This document shows, one piece after another, positions 24,661-33,365 of a DNA stretch of 43,648 nt. The stretch is from positions 1-43,648 of the forward strand of contig CACYQT010000065.1 of NCBI GenBank assembly GCA_902776645.1, in the 5' to 3' direction. This stretch comes from an uncultured bacterium (GTDB lineage: Bacteria; Verrucomicrobiota; Lentisphaeria; Oligosphaerales; Oligosphaeraceae). The translations under genes and the position numbers were made by a program. The stretch's first letter is position 1; each line of letters starts with the position of its first letter. Under the pieces are notes generated by a model that was given only the letters and a program-made list of their open reading frames with translations, had not been told where the DNA came from and searched no databases.

Positions 24661-26649
24661 TCACGGCTTGTTCCCTTCTTCCGGATTGTCGCCCAGATTC
24701 AGATCCAGAAGGCTCGATTTAATCTTCTTCTCAAGATTCAGAATCAGCACTTCCTGTCCGAAGTTCTCCGCCAGCACATACTTGCGGCTCTTGCTTCCGG
24801 CCTCTTTCATCATGTCCAGGAAGCTGTACAGCTTGAACACTTCCGGACTGCTGCGATAGCTCTTCAGCTGGCCGAGGAAACGGTCCGCCTCGGCCTTCGG
24901 CACGTTCGCCCGTTCATGCTTGTACGATTCCGCCTGGTTCTTCAGCTGCGCCGCCTTCGCGCGGGCCGTCGGCTCCTGGCGGACGGCGTCCGCCTGCGCG
25001 AGAAGCTTCAGTTCGTTGTACGCCTCATGGGCGGACACGACATTGTCGAACAACGGGCCGACAGGGGTTGGCGGATGCAGACCGGCCAAACTCACGAAGA
25101 GGATCTCCACGCCCAGTTCGACGTCATCGACGGCCTTCTGGATGCGCTCTTTCAGGACGTGTGTCGCGTCGGCGCGCTTCGGGCCGAGGACGTCCATCAT
25201 ATCGACGCTGGAAAGATACAGCAGCAATTCACGCGTCGCGAGATTCCGCAGCATCGCCAGCGAATCGTCATGGCGATAGGAGAAGTCATACAAATTCTTC
25301 ACTTTGAAATACATCGGGATATGCGCTGTCAGCAGGCCAAGGCTCAGGGAGGAGTCTTTCTCCTTTGCGTCGCCGTCGCCGCTAATCTTCTCGGCATGCC
25401 GTGCGACGATGTAATTGTTCTCGCCGCCGCTGTCACCATGGCCGACGCTCCACAAAATCACACGCTCGTCATGATGCTCCTTCTTTTTCTTCTTGGGGGC
25501 GCCGTGGCTGTGGCCGTGGCCATCGTCCTCTTCCTCTTCTTCCTCCTCTTCATGCTCCTCATGGGCTTCGCCCAATTCGATCTCCTGCACTTCCTCCACG
25601 GGGAAACGCTTGATCTGGGCCAGCGGCCACGGGAATTTGAAATACAGGCCGGGCTTCAACGGCGTCTTGTCCTCCACGCGGCCGAAACGCTCATGGATGC
25701 CCTGCTCCTCCGAGCCGATCACCACGAGGCAGGTCTGCAACCACAGCAGAATGACCATCGCCACCAGCAGCGGGACGACCGTCCGTTCCAGAAAACGGTA
25801 GAACCAGACTTCGGACACGCGGAAGCCGAACTGGTAGTCCAAGCTCGCCGCCACATTCCGCGCGACGCCGCCAGGCTCCGTGAACAACGCCAGAAGACGG
25901 CTTTCAATCAACGGACGCTCCTCTTCACCGGGCATGCGCGGACGATAGAATTCAATCACAAATCCCAAAATCAGTTCAATAGCCAGAATCGACAGAATCA
26001 CCAGACCGGCCTTCGCGATCGTGATGTCCGCCGTCTCCGTCGCCTTGCGGAAATATTCAAGGAACAGCGCGACGGACGCGGCGAGGAACAACAGGCCGGA
26101 GAAGAACAGCCATGCGCTCGCAGGACGCAGCCAACGGCAGCCCTGCTCACGGCTCGCACCGGCGAAATAGCTGCCGACAATCAACGAACCGATCCATGTG
26201 ATCGCGGAAAGCAACGCCAGCGGCATCGGGTTCGGGGCGATCGGAAACGCCTCCATCCCCTTCCATATCCGCCATACGATCAGGCAGTAGACGCCCAGCA
26301 AAATGCCGGAGACAATCGTGAAAATCGGCACGAAGTACTTCATGTACTGGATGTTGGCGCGGGTCGCCATGCGGACGGCTTCGTCCGCGTCGTCAAACAG
26401 TTCGTTCGAGCCATGCTCCGAACGGAACTCCGCCGCGGCCTCCTCCTCCATTTTCTGGCGGCGGGCGAAGGCGCAGCGGCCGGCCCCGACCAGACCGAAC
26501 AGCACGACCATCAGGCTCGCCGCGCTGCCGATGCCCATCACGGAACAATTCCCGTTCTTCGCGACCAGGCAGCCGATCACGAACATGATCAGCCCCGTCA
26601 CGGATATCGCGAAACATAAGTTGCGCGGACGTGTACTCAATGCATTCAT
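24661..26649 (-). CDS. Large SPFH protein with seven membrane helices and a His/Glu-rich insert
   Basis: The N-terminal ~310 residues contain seven hydrophobic helices (about 13-29, 38-55, 105-125, 143-163, 179-199, 213-235, 291-311). The last leads straight into an HflK-type SPFH domain (IGSEEQGIHERFGRV, LKPGLYFKFPWPL). Inside this domain, residues 363-393 are an unusual insert: runs of Glu, DDGHGHSHG and five lysines, with nine histidines. The SPFH part continues with AHIPMYFKVKNLYDFSYRHDD and a coiled C-terminus. HflK normally has a single membrane helix, so this is a fusion or elaborated form. It is the first gene of the unit with the P-type ATPase; the His cluster suggests metal binding. 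Confidence 0.8.
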   Translation of the reverse strand: MNALSTRPRNLCFAISVTGLIMFVIGCLVAKNGNCSVMGIGSAASLMVVLFGLVGAGRCAFARRQKMEEEAAAEFRSEHGSNELFDDADEAVRMATRANIQYMKYFVPIFTIVSGILLGVYCLIVWRIWKGMEAFPIAPNPMPLALLSAITWIGSLIVGSYFAGASREQGCRWLRPASAWLFFSGLLFLAASVALFLEYFRKATETADITIAKAGLVILSILAIELILGFVIEFYRPRMPGEEERPLIESRLLALFTEPGGVARNVAASLDYQFGFRVSEVWFYRFLERTVVPLLVAMVILLWLQTCLVVIGSEEQGIHERFGRVEDKTPLKPGLYFKFPWPLAQIKRFPVEEVQEIELGEAHEEHEEEEEEEEDDGHGHSHGAPKKKKKEHHDERVILWSVGHGDSGGENNYIVARHAEKISGDGDAKEKDSSLSLGLLTAHIPMYFKVKNLYDFSYRHDDSLAMLRNLATRELLLYLSSVDMMDVLGPKRADATHVLKERIQKAVDDVELGVEILFVSLAGLHPPTPVGPLFDNVVSAHEAYNELKLLAQADAVRQEPTARAKAAQLKNQAESYKHERANVPKAEADRFLGQLKSYRSSPEVFKLYSFLDMMKEAGSKSRKYVLAENFGQEVLILNLEKKIKSSLLDLNLGDNPEEGNKP

Positions 26650-26719
26650 TTTCTAAACTACCTCGTTCTTTATTTTCCAGCCTTTCGCCTTCCTCCCCGT
26701 TTATCAAATCTTAATATTA

Positions 26720-26747
26720 AACATATCCCATGAAGGCGTTTTGTCAA
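26720..26747 (-). promoter_or_regulatory. Promoter of the SPFH / P-type ATPase operon
   Basis: On the minus strand, a consensus TTGACA (26747-26742) and TATGTT (26725-26720) are 16 bases apart, about 70 bases before the ATG at 26649. GGGGAGGAAGG lies between but too far upstream to be the SD. No other minus-strand promoter of this quality was seen between here and 19067. Confidence 0.6.
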
Positions 26748-26814
26748 CACGCCAAATCAAATATCTTTACATTAATGTAATAAAAAAGAGCACTCTGAAC
26801 GATGGACGCCTCCG

Positions 26815-27273
26815 TCATTCCTTCGACCAGAGCGTCTCCTTCAGATCCCAGTCGTCGACGGAACGGAACACCACCGTCTCCACCTTCAACATCGTGAACT
26901 CGCCGCTCCGTATCTGGAACAGCTTGCGCACGCCGTCAAGCTCCGTCTGGAAACTGCTCTCCCTGCGCCCACGCGATTCGAATTCAAGACGATACGCCGT
27001 CTCGTCGCCTTCCAGCCGACGAAGCGGCGGCACCGCCGACGCGCCTTCCTGCGCCGTTTCGGCATCGACAGACGCCACGCTCCGACGCACGGCACGACGA
27101 CTCGCCCCCTTCGCGACTTTACGCCGCGACGGCAAGTCCGGCACCGCCGGATACGGGAAGTCCGTGACGCCAAGAAGGTTGCGAATACCTTCCTCGCATT
27201 CCCAGACTTTGACCAACTCCGCCTCTCGTTGACGAAGCAGATCAATGACAGTTGTTTCCTCTCGTGAAATCAC
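26815..27273 (-). CDS. Unknown protein (152 aa)
   Basis: No family recognised. The start is GTG at 27273 with GAGG about ten bases upstream. The protein has an N-terminal helix (TTVIDLLRQREAELVKVWECEEGI), a Pro-containing link, a very basic/Ala segment (RRKVAKGASRRAVRRSV) and a C-terminal beta-rich part (FQIRSGEFTMLKVETVVFRSV). The even codon character and tight 35-bp distance to the gene before it support a real gene. It is the last of three co-oriented genes (29238 to 26815). Confidence 0.55.
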   Translation of the reverse strand: MISREETTVIDLLRQREAELVKVWECEEGIRNLLGVTDFPYPAVPDLPSRRKVAKGASRRAVRRSVASVDAETAQEGASAVPPLRRLEGDETAYRLEFESRGRRESSFQTELDGVRKLFQIRSGEFTMLKVETVVFRSVDDWDLKETLWSKE

Positions 27274-27308
27274 AAATGGCCCGCCTCATTGGGCGCCTTC
27301 ATTCCAAA

Positions 27309-27656
27309 TCATTCATTATCATCCTTTTTGGCATCCTCCGCCGCAGATTCAGCGGACGGGGCGGCCGCCTTCGGGGCGGCAGGCTTCTTGCTGGAAGACG
27401 CCGAAGCCGCAGGCTTCGCGTTGAAGCCGGCCACAGGCATCGGCGGTTCGGGGAACACGAACACGCCCTGTTCGCCGATGACTTCTTCAACCTGCTGCTC
27501 CAATTCCGCGATCTTTCGATAGGCGGCTTCGCGTTCGGCCAGCAGCCCATCGACTTTTACGCGCGCTTCGTATGCCGCCTTGATCGTTTCGGCATCGGCG
27601 CGCATCACAATTTCCACAAAGCTCAAAGGAGCCGTGCTGATTGGATTTTTCGCCAT
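27309..27656 (-). CDS. Unknown small protein with coiled coil and Ala/Lys-rich tail (115 aa)
   Basis: No family recognised. SD CCAGGAGAAAAATC precedes the ATG. Residues 15-65 form an amphipathic helix or coiled coil (FVEIVMRADAETIKAAYEAR, then REAAYRKIAELEQQVEEVI). A short hydrophobic Pro segment follows (GVFVFPEPPMPVAGF), then a disordered Ala/Ser/Lys tail with PAAPKAAAPSAESAAEDAKK. It is cytoplasmic by appearance. It sits between a HEAT/LRV protein and the 152-residue unknown gene, all in one direction. Confidence 0.6.
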   Translation of the reverse strand: MAKNPISTAPLSFVEIVMRADAETIKAAYEARVKVDGLLAEREAAYRKIAELEQQVEEVIGEQGVFVFPEPPMPVAGFNAKPAASASSSKKPAAPKAAAPSAESAAEDAKKDDNE

Positions 27657-27726
27657 GATTTTTCTCCTGGTTCGTTCTGTCCTGTTGATATGTCAATTTG
27701 TTGTTTTTTGCAAATCCACGGGCGGC

Positions 27727-29238
27727 CTATTCGGAAAGTCTTCCGAACAGTCGTTTCAGCAAACCGCCGCCTTTTTCATCCCCTCCGGCATTCCCCACAG
27801 AAGCCTCCACGCCTTCCGCCTCAACATCTTCCGCATCCTCCGCCGCCTTCGCGGGCCGCGCAGGCGGCTGTTCGGCGGGACGCGCCGCCAAAGCCTTCGC
27901 CGCGCAGTCCCGCACACGCGGGTCCGCATCGTCGCACAACCCTTCGATCAATGTCCGGCTCGCCTCCGGATTCCGCGTCAGCGCCATTCGGACCAACGGC
28001 GACGCGTCATGAGACAGTTCGGTCATCATGCGCAACGGCAGGCTGTGCGCCGACGCCGCCAACGCGCGAACGCTCGGCAAGGCGTTCAGCGAAAGACGCA
28101 CCGCGTTCTCCGCCGACATGCCTGTGCAATCCGTCTCCTGATAGACCAGTCCGTACAACGCCGAATCATCGCCGTGCTCCAACACGAACTCCAGATCCTC
28201 CCCGCAAAGGCCTTCGCGGCACGCGAATGCCATCATAAGACTCTCGTCGTCCTCCAAAAGTTCCTCAAGCAACGAAAGCGGCACCGCCGGATTGCCCGCC
28301 AACGCCAAATCCGTTTCATGGTCATGGAGCGACAGCAGCTTCTCCGCCGCTTCCGTAGAAAGCTTCCCGTTAGCCGCCAGACAACGGCGGACAGCCGCGC
28401 TTCCATCCTCCGCCAGAACACTTTGCACAAGCGACGGAACCGCTTCGGACTGCGCGATCTTCAACCGCACGCGTTCGTCGCCCTTCTGCGCGAAACCGAC
28501 CATCTCGTCGGCCGTCAGCCGCTTGCGGCCGACGGCTTCGTTCTGGATTTCCGGATCAGAACTGAACAGCAGCGATTCGAGCACATTGTCCGGCAACTGC
28601 CCGCGCATCAAGAGGATGTGTTGTGAAAGGCTTTCATCCGAATCGGCGCATTCCAGCAGGCAGGACGCGTCGATGCGCGGGTTCAGCAACGCCTTGGCCT
28701 GCACCGTCACGTCCATGTCGTCGCAAAGCGCTTTCTGGATCTCCACGTCAAGATGCGGCAGCTTCAGCAGGGCGGCGCGCACAAACGGCACGTCGTCGTT
28801 GCTCAGCTTCGCCTGGATTCGCGGCGTGATCGCATGGTTTTCCGCCAGAGCCGCGCGGACGGTCGCGTTCTCGTCGTCGCTCAAAATCAACGCAGACTGC
28901 GGGCTGATCCATTTGCTTCGCGCGACGGCTTTTCGGACTTCCGGATCCTCATGCTTCGCAAGTTGCTGAAGCAACGGCTTCGGCGTACGCGGATGATCCG
29001 CCAGCTGCGACAAAATCAATACGCTCTGTGTCTTCTCGCCAAGCTCCTCCAGAATCTTGCTCGGCGTCTCCGCATAGCCCGCCAGAAAATACAGGACTTC
29101 GAACGTGTCATGATGCGCGAACAGCTCGCGGAGCAGCTGGACCGGTATGCCGCCGTTCTTCCAGGCGCGCAATGCCTCCTCAGGCCCGCTCAGTATCTGC
29201 TCCAGCAGCGTCTTGATGTTCAAATCTTCTTCAGTCAT
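27727..29238 (-). CDS. HEAT/LRV-type repeat protein (503 aa)
   Basis: The protein is made of repeated helical units of the leucine-rich-variant/HEAT type: RTPKPLLQQLAKHEDPEVRKAV, ISPQSALILSDDENATVRAAL, ITPRIQAKLSNDDVPFVRAAL and more, to residue ~450. It ends in a disordered Pro/Ala/Glu region and a basic end (GGGLLKRLFGRLSE) that could touch membrane or nucleic acid. It is presumably a protein-binding scaffold without enzymatic function. The start at 29238 is chosen because the repeat fold begins soon after; the frame is open to 29328, where the extension is of poor quality. No strong SD. It is divergent from ftsK. Confidence 0.75.
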   Translation of the reverse strand: MTEEDLNIKTLLEQILSGPEEALRAWKNGGIPVQLLRELFAHHDTFEVLYFLAGYAETPSKILEELGEKTQSVLILSQLADHPRTPKPLLQQLAKHEDPEVRKAVARSKWISPQSALILSDDENATVRAALAENHAITPRIQAKLSNDDVPFVRAALLKLPHLDVEIQKALCDDMDVTVQAKALLNPRIDASCLLECADSDESLSQHILLMRGQLPDNVLESLLFSSDPEIQNEAVGRKRLTADEMVGFAQKGDERVRLKIAQSEAVPSLVQSVLAEDGSAAVRRCLAANGKLSTEAAEKLLSLHDHETDLALAGNPAVPLSLLEELLEDDESLMMAFACREGLCGEDLEFVLEHGDDSALYGLVYQETDCTGMSAENAVRLSLNALPSVRALAASAHSLPLRMMTELSHDASPLVRMALTRNPEASRTLIEGLCDDADPRVRDCAAKALAARPAEQPPARPAKAAEDAEDVEAEGVEASVGNAGGDEKGGGLLKRLFGRLSE

Positions 29239-29277
29239 CGATTCCGTTTTGCCATATTGTCCAGTTTTTCCTGTGTT

Positions 29278-29309
29278 TTGCACAAAAATGCGCAAATTTA
29301 TAATATAAT
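29278..29309 (+). promoter_or_regulatory. Possible ftsK promoter
   Basis: TTGCAC (29278-29283) is followed by overlapping TATAAT (29299-29304) and TATAAT (29304-29309), with TAATAT at the ideal 17-base distance. It lies in the AT-rich divergent region about 75 bases before the ATG at 29383. Moderate support only. Confidence 0.4.
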
Positions 29310-29382
29310 CCGTCCCGAAGTTTTCCAAAAGGACGCTATATTATTATTTTTGCCTGTTTCGCCTTTTTCGGATATTGCCACC

Positions 29383-31365
29383 ATGTCGTTCCTCCAACTC
29401 ATTCAACGTGAAATCATGAACATGCTCAAGCTTCTTGGCCTGGGCCCGTCCAGCTGGTTCCATGACGATGACGAGCCGGAGGATTTCACGGAAGAGGAGG
29501 AGACGATGCAGGCGGAGGAAGCGGAGGAAGCGCCGGAACAAGCGGAATCCGTTCAAATTCAAGAACCTCCGCCGAAAATCGAACAACCGGCTGCGGAGAA
29601 GCCGCAGGCCGATCAGTCCGAACTTCTCAAACGGCTGCAGGAACGATTCGCCGCCAAGCAGAACGCACGCGAAGAGCGGCAGATGAAGCTACTGCGCGAA
29701 AAGGAACTGGCGGACCGGCAGCTCAACCCGCTGAAGGCGGACGACGCGCCGGCAAACGCGGAACAGCTCGAATTCAATTTCGAAGCCGAATCGCGCCCAG
29801 AGGAGGAAGCGAAAACCGTCCAGACGACGTCGTCCTCCGCCCTGCCGCAACCCGTCCTCACGCAGCCTTACCAATTGCCGCCCATGGACTTGCTGCTGAC
29901 GCAGAACGCCATCGCCGAAGCGGATGCCGATGAAATGAACGAGGCCGCGAAGAAAATCCAGAACACGCTGGACGCCTTCTTCATCGACGCGGATGTCACG
30001 GGTTTCCAGCGCGGCCCGCGCATCACGCTGTACAAAATCACCGTCGCAAGAGGCGTCAAAGTCGAAGCCGTCGCGCATATCGCAAACGATTTGGCGATGG
30101 CCCTTTCCGCCACCTCCCTGCGCATTCTCGCGCCCATGCCCGGCCATGACTACGTCGGCATCGAAGTCCCCAACCAGAAGTCGGATCTCGTGCGCTGTGG
30201 CGCGGCCATCGATTCGGAGGCGTTCCGCTCGCACAAGGGGCAGATTCCCATCGTGCTCGGACGCAACGTCGAAGGAAAGGACATCGTCATCGATCTGGCC
30301 CGGACGCCACATCTGCTCGTGGCCGGCGCGACGGGTTCCGGCAAATCCGTCTGCCTGAACAACATCCTGATATCGCTCCTCTACCGTTTCCCGCCGGAGG
30401 ACCTGCGGCTCATCCTGATCGATCCGAAAATCGTGGAAATGTCTGTCTATAATAAACTTCCGCATCTGGTCGTGCCGGTCATCACGGATGTCGAACTGGT
30501 CGTCATGGCCCTCCGCTGGGTCATCTACGAAATGGAGCGCCGATACGCCATACTCGCGAAGGTCGGCGTCCGCAATCTGGAATCGTTCAATAACCGTCCG
30601 CCGTCCCCCGAACCCGTTTACGACGATGAACACAACGAAATCCCGCGGAAGCTTCCATTCATCGTCGTCATCATCGACGAAATGGCGGACATCATGCTCA
30701 CGGCGCGGCAAGACGTCGAAACCTGCCTGGCCCGCATCGCGCAGCTATCGCGCGCCGTCGGCATCCACTGCATCATCGCCACGCAGCGCCCATCCGTCAA
30801 TGTCATCACAGGCGTCATCAAGGCGAATTTCCCCACGCGGATCGCCTTCCAGGTCGCCTCGCAAATCGACTCCCGGACCATCATCGACGGCAAAGGCGCG
30901 GAATCCCTGCTCGGCCGCGGCGACATGCTCTACAAGGCGTCGGACGGCCTTCGCATGCAACGACTTCAGGGCGCGATGATCACGGACGCGGAAATCGAGA
31001 ACATCGTCAATTTCTGCGCGGCGCAAGGCAACGCCGAACTGAATTTCGACGTCATCAAATCCGTCGCCGCAAAACCGCAGCCAACGGATGGCGACGACGG
31101 GATCGGCGAAGGCGGCTTCGACGGAGCGGACGACGACGGCAACGGGCAGGAGGCCCTCCTCCGCGCCGCCGTCGAAATCATCGTCAATGACCGCAAGGCG
31201 TCCATCAGCTACATCCAGCGGCGTCTCAAGATCGGCTACAACAGGGCCGCCTCCGTCATGGAAGAGCTGGAAAAACGCAACATCGTCGGCCCGCAGATCG
31301 GCTCCGCCCCGCGGGAGATTCTCATCGACTCGCCGGACGACGCCTTCCCTGCGGACACATTGTGA
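29383..31365 (+). CDS. FtsK/SpoIIIE-type DNA translocase without membrane domain (SftA-like)
   Basis: The 660-residue protein begins with a short amphipathic helix, an acidic/Gln/Pro linker (about 25-180) and then the FtsK motor: Walker A GATGSGKS (315-322), Walker B VVIIDEMADIM and ATQRPSVNVITG. It ends with a gamma winged helix (RKASISYIQRRLKIGYNRA, MEELEKRNIVGPQ) that reads DNA polarity sequences. The four N-terminal membrane helices of FtsK are absent. Soluble FtsK proteins exist (SftA of Bacillus subtilis), so this may be the chromosome translocase or a second one. Start candidates are ATG 29383, 29416 and 29422, none with a good SD. It is divergent from the HEAT/LRV gene. Confidence 0.9.
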   Translation: MSFLQLIQREIMNMLKLLGLGPSSWFHDDDEPEDFTEEEETMQAEEAEEAPEQAESVQIQEPPPKIEQPAAEKPQADQSELLKRLQERFAAKQNAREERQMKLLREKELADRQLNPLKADDAPANAEQLEFNFEAESRPEEEAKTVQTTSSSALPQPVLTQPYQLPPMDLLLTQNAIAEADADEMNEAAKKIQNTLDAFFIDADVTGFQRGPRITLYKITVARGVKVEAVAHIANDLAMALSATSLRILAPMPGHDYVGIEVPNQKSDLVRCGAAIDSEAFRSHKGQIPIVLGRNVEGKDIVIDLARTPHLLVAGATGSGKSVCLNNILISLLYRFPPEDLRLILIDPKIVEMSVYNKLPHLVVPVITDVELVVMALRWVIYEMERRYAILAKVGVRNLESFNNRPPSPEPVYDDEHNEIPRKLPFIVVIIDEMADIMLTARQDVETCLARIAQLSRAVGIHCIIATQRPSVNVITGVIKANFPTRIAFQVASQIDSRTIIDGKGAESLLGRGDMLYKASDGLRMQRLQGAMITDAEIENIVNFCAAQGNAELNFDVIKSVAAKPQPTDGDDGIGEGGFDGADDDGNGQEALLRAAVEIIVNDRKASISYIQRRLKIGYNRAASVMEELEKRNIVGPQIGSAPREILIDSPDDAFPADTL

Positions 31366-31532
31366 GGTGGCGGCGGCGTCCCGCCTGCGAAACAATCCTT
31401 TTTGAGAAATATCGAAACAGCAAGATGAAAACTCCTTTTCATGAGCTACATTAATGACCGGATACGATTTCCAATGGATTTGACGACGAACGGCAACGCG
31501 GGGCGGATGCGTTTGAAAGTAGGACGGACCAC

Positions 31533-33107
31533 ATGGAAAAGGACTTGACGACCAGCGTGTTTACATTCGAGGACCTGATACAGGGCAATTTCCTCTATGT
31601 CGACAAGACGGAGTACATCTGGCGGCTGATACGGCCCGCCAAGGGGATGTATTTCCTGTCCCGTCCACGCCGCTTCGGGAAGTCGCTGCTGCTCTCGACG
31701 CTGGAGGCCATCTTCACAGGGAAGAAGGAGCTGTTCGAAGGGCTCGCCCTACACGACAAACCATACGCATGGGAGAAATATCCCATCATCCATTTGAGTT
31801 TTGGCGACTACACGCCGATGAAGAACACGGCGGAAAAAGTCGATGCGTATCTGCGGGACAAGGTCGCCACCGTCGCCGAATCCTATTCCATAAAGCTCCC
31901 CAAAGGCGCGGATGCGGCAACGTCATTCGGCAAGCTCATAGATGCCCTGCATAAAAAAGGACAGGTCGTCATTCTGGTGGACGAATACGACAAGCCGATT
32001 CTCGACAACATATCAAAGGAGAACGTCGGTGAGATTCTAATGTGCCTGAAGGGGTTCTACAGCGTCCTGAAAGACCGGAACGCCATGGAGCGGTTTCTGT
32101 TCGTGACCGGCGTGAGCAAGTTCTGCCATGTGTCGCTGTTCTCGGAACTGAACAACCTGACGGACATCACAATGGATGTCGATTACGCGGCGATGCTGGG
32201 CTTCACGGAAGAGGAGGTCAGAAAGTATTTCGCGGACAGAATCGTCGAGGCGGCCGAAAGCAAAGGGGTCTCCACGGAGAAATTGATGTTGATGCTTCTT
32301 ACATGGTATGACGGATACCGTTTTTCAGAGGCGGAGATCCATGTCTGCAATCCCGTCTCCATCTCCAGTTTCTTCAGCAAAAAATACGGTTTCGACAACT
32401 ACTGGGGAACGACCGGTGTAACCACAGTCCTTTTCGAACTGGCCAAAACGACGCGCTTCAATTTTGAAGAAGCTCTTACCGTCCCCGTCTCCTCACTGGC
32501 TTTTGGCGCATACGAGGTGGACAACATCGACCCCCTCGGGCTGCTCTGGCAGACAGGCTACCTGACCATCAAGGAGGTCCTGCCAGGGCCTCTGGGGTCA
32601 AGCATGTTCAAGCTGGGCTTCCCCGACCACGAAGTGGAAGACGCCTTCAACACCCAGCTGCTGGCCTACTACAGCGGATACAAGGATGCCGCCATGTCGT
32701 CCATGGTCTTCAAACTGACGGACACCATGCGGCGCGACGACCTTGAATCCTTCATGGGCACTCTGGAATCCTACTTCGCCAGCATCCCGTACGACATCCG
32801 TGGAGGGGACGAACACTACTACCAGACCATCTTCTTCATCACCTTCCTGCTGCTCGGAAACAGCGTCAAGGCCGAATCCCGCACCAATGAAGGCCGCATC
32901 GACGCATACATCCGCACGGCGAAGGCGGTCTATATTTTCGAGTTCAAACTGAACAAGAGCGCCAAAAAAGCAGTAAGCCAAATCGTAGACAGGCATTACT
33001 ACGAGAAATTCCAGTCCTGCGGGCTGCCCATCCGGCTGATCGGTGTCAACTTCAACTCCGCGAAGGGACGCATCGACGGATGGAAGGAGATGGCGCCGCC
33101 ATCATGA
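31533..33107 (+). CDS. AAA-ATPase-like / PD-(D/E)XK nuclease protein (PF09820 + PF08011 type)
   Basis: The intact 524-residue protein belongs to a family found in many copies in gut Bacteroidetes, Lentisphaerae and Firmicutes. The N-terminal AAA-like domain has Walker A SRPRRFGKSLLLSTL (Lys50) and the Walker B-type VVILVDEYDKPI. The C-terminal nuclease-like domain has Asp457 in NEGRIDAYI and Glu470-x-Lys472 in IFEFKLNK, the PD-(D/E)XK core. It is often called a mobile or defence-associated ATPase, but its function is unproven. Two imperfect starts are possible; ATG 31533 fits the family start. It is preceded by 167 non-coding bases that include a piece of the GC-rich repeat. Confidence 0.9.
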   Translation: MEKDLTTSVFTFEDLIQGNFLYVDKTEYIWRLIRPAKGMYFLSRPRRFGKSLLLSTLEAIFTGKKELFEGLALHDKPYAWEKYPIIHLSFGDYTPMKNTAEKVDAYLRDKVATVAESYSIKLPKGADAATSFGKLIDALHKKGQVVILVDEYDKPILDNISKENVGEILMCLKGFYSVLKDRNAMERFLFVTGVSKFCHVSLFSELNNLTDITMDVDYAAMLGFTEEEVRKYFADRIVEAAESKGVSTEKLMLMLLTWYDGYRFSEAEIHVCNPVSISSFFSKKYGFDNYWGTTGVTTVLFELAKTTRFNFEEALTVPVSSLAFGAYEVDNIDPLGLLWQTGYLTIKEVLPGPLGSSMFKLGFPDHEVEDAFNTQLLAYYSGYKDAAMSSMVFKLTDTMRRDDLESFMGTLESYFASIPYDIRGGDEHYYQTIFFITFLLLGNSVKAESRTNEGRIDAYIRTAKAVYIFEFKLNKSAKKAVSQIVDRHYYEKFQSCGLPIRLIGVNFNSAKGRIDGWKEMAPPS

Positions 33108-33365
33108 TGTTTATCATATTTGTCCGCTTTTTTATCAAAGAGCAATTCATTGTTTTTCGCACCCTTTGATCTTCTTTTTTACATTCAATGATTGTGTCAA
33201 GTACATGAAAGCCCCGTAAGAGGTAGCAAGGCCGTCTCGGCCTTGGGGTAAACTAGAGGTAGCAAGGCCGTCCCGGCCTTGGGGTAAACTAGAGGTAGCA
33301 AGGCCGTCTCGGCCTTGTCAAGTGCGGGGACGCCCTTGCTGCCTCCTGTTTTGAAAATATCTTTT
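33108..33365. other. 258-bp non-coding stretch between converging genes
   Basis: AT-rich at first, then the 36-bp hairpin array (33220-33317). No gene is supported. The minus-strand open frame across the array only continues because 36 is a multiple of three. Confidence 0.6.
33220..33317. repeat. Three tandem 36-bp units, each with a hairpin
   Basis: Units start at 33220, 33256 and 33292 (the third ends after 26 bases). Each begins GAGGTAGCAAGGCCG and contains AAGGCCG-TCT-CGGCCTT (middle unit TCC), a 7-bp stem; GGGGTAAACTA links them. There is no spacer variation, so it is not CRISPR. The same AAGGCCG stem occurs at 43182-43200. Confidence 0.9.

Noticed and set aside
23320..26619. Very long plus-strand open frame opposite the SPFH genes
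   Set aside because: It is antisense to three clear family members; the translation is Arg/His/Gln-rich without domain patterns, as expected opposite GC-rich genes.
28753..29382. Upstream extension of the FtsK frame
   Set aside because: It is antisense to the HEAT/LRV gene and contains no membrane helices; the motor protein is complete from 29383.
33220..33317. CRISPR-like array of 36-bp repeats
   Set aside because: Units follow each other directly with no variable spacers and no cas genes are nearby; they are simple tandem hairpins.
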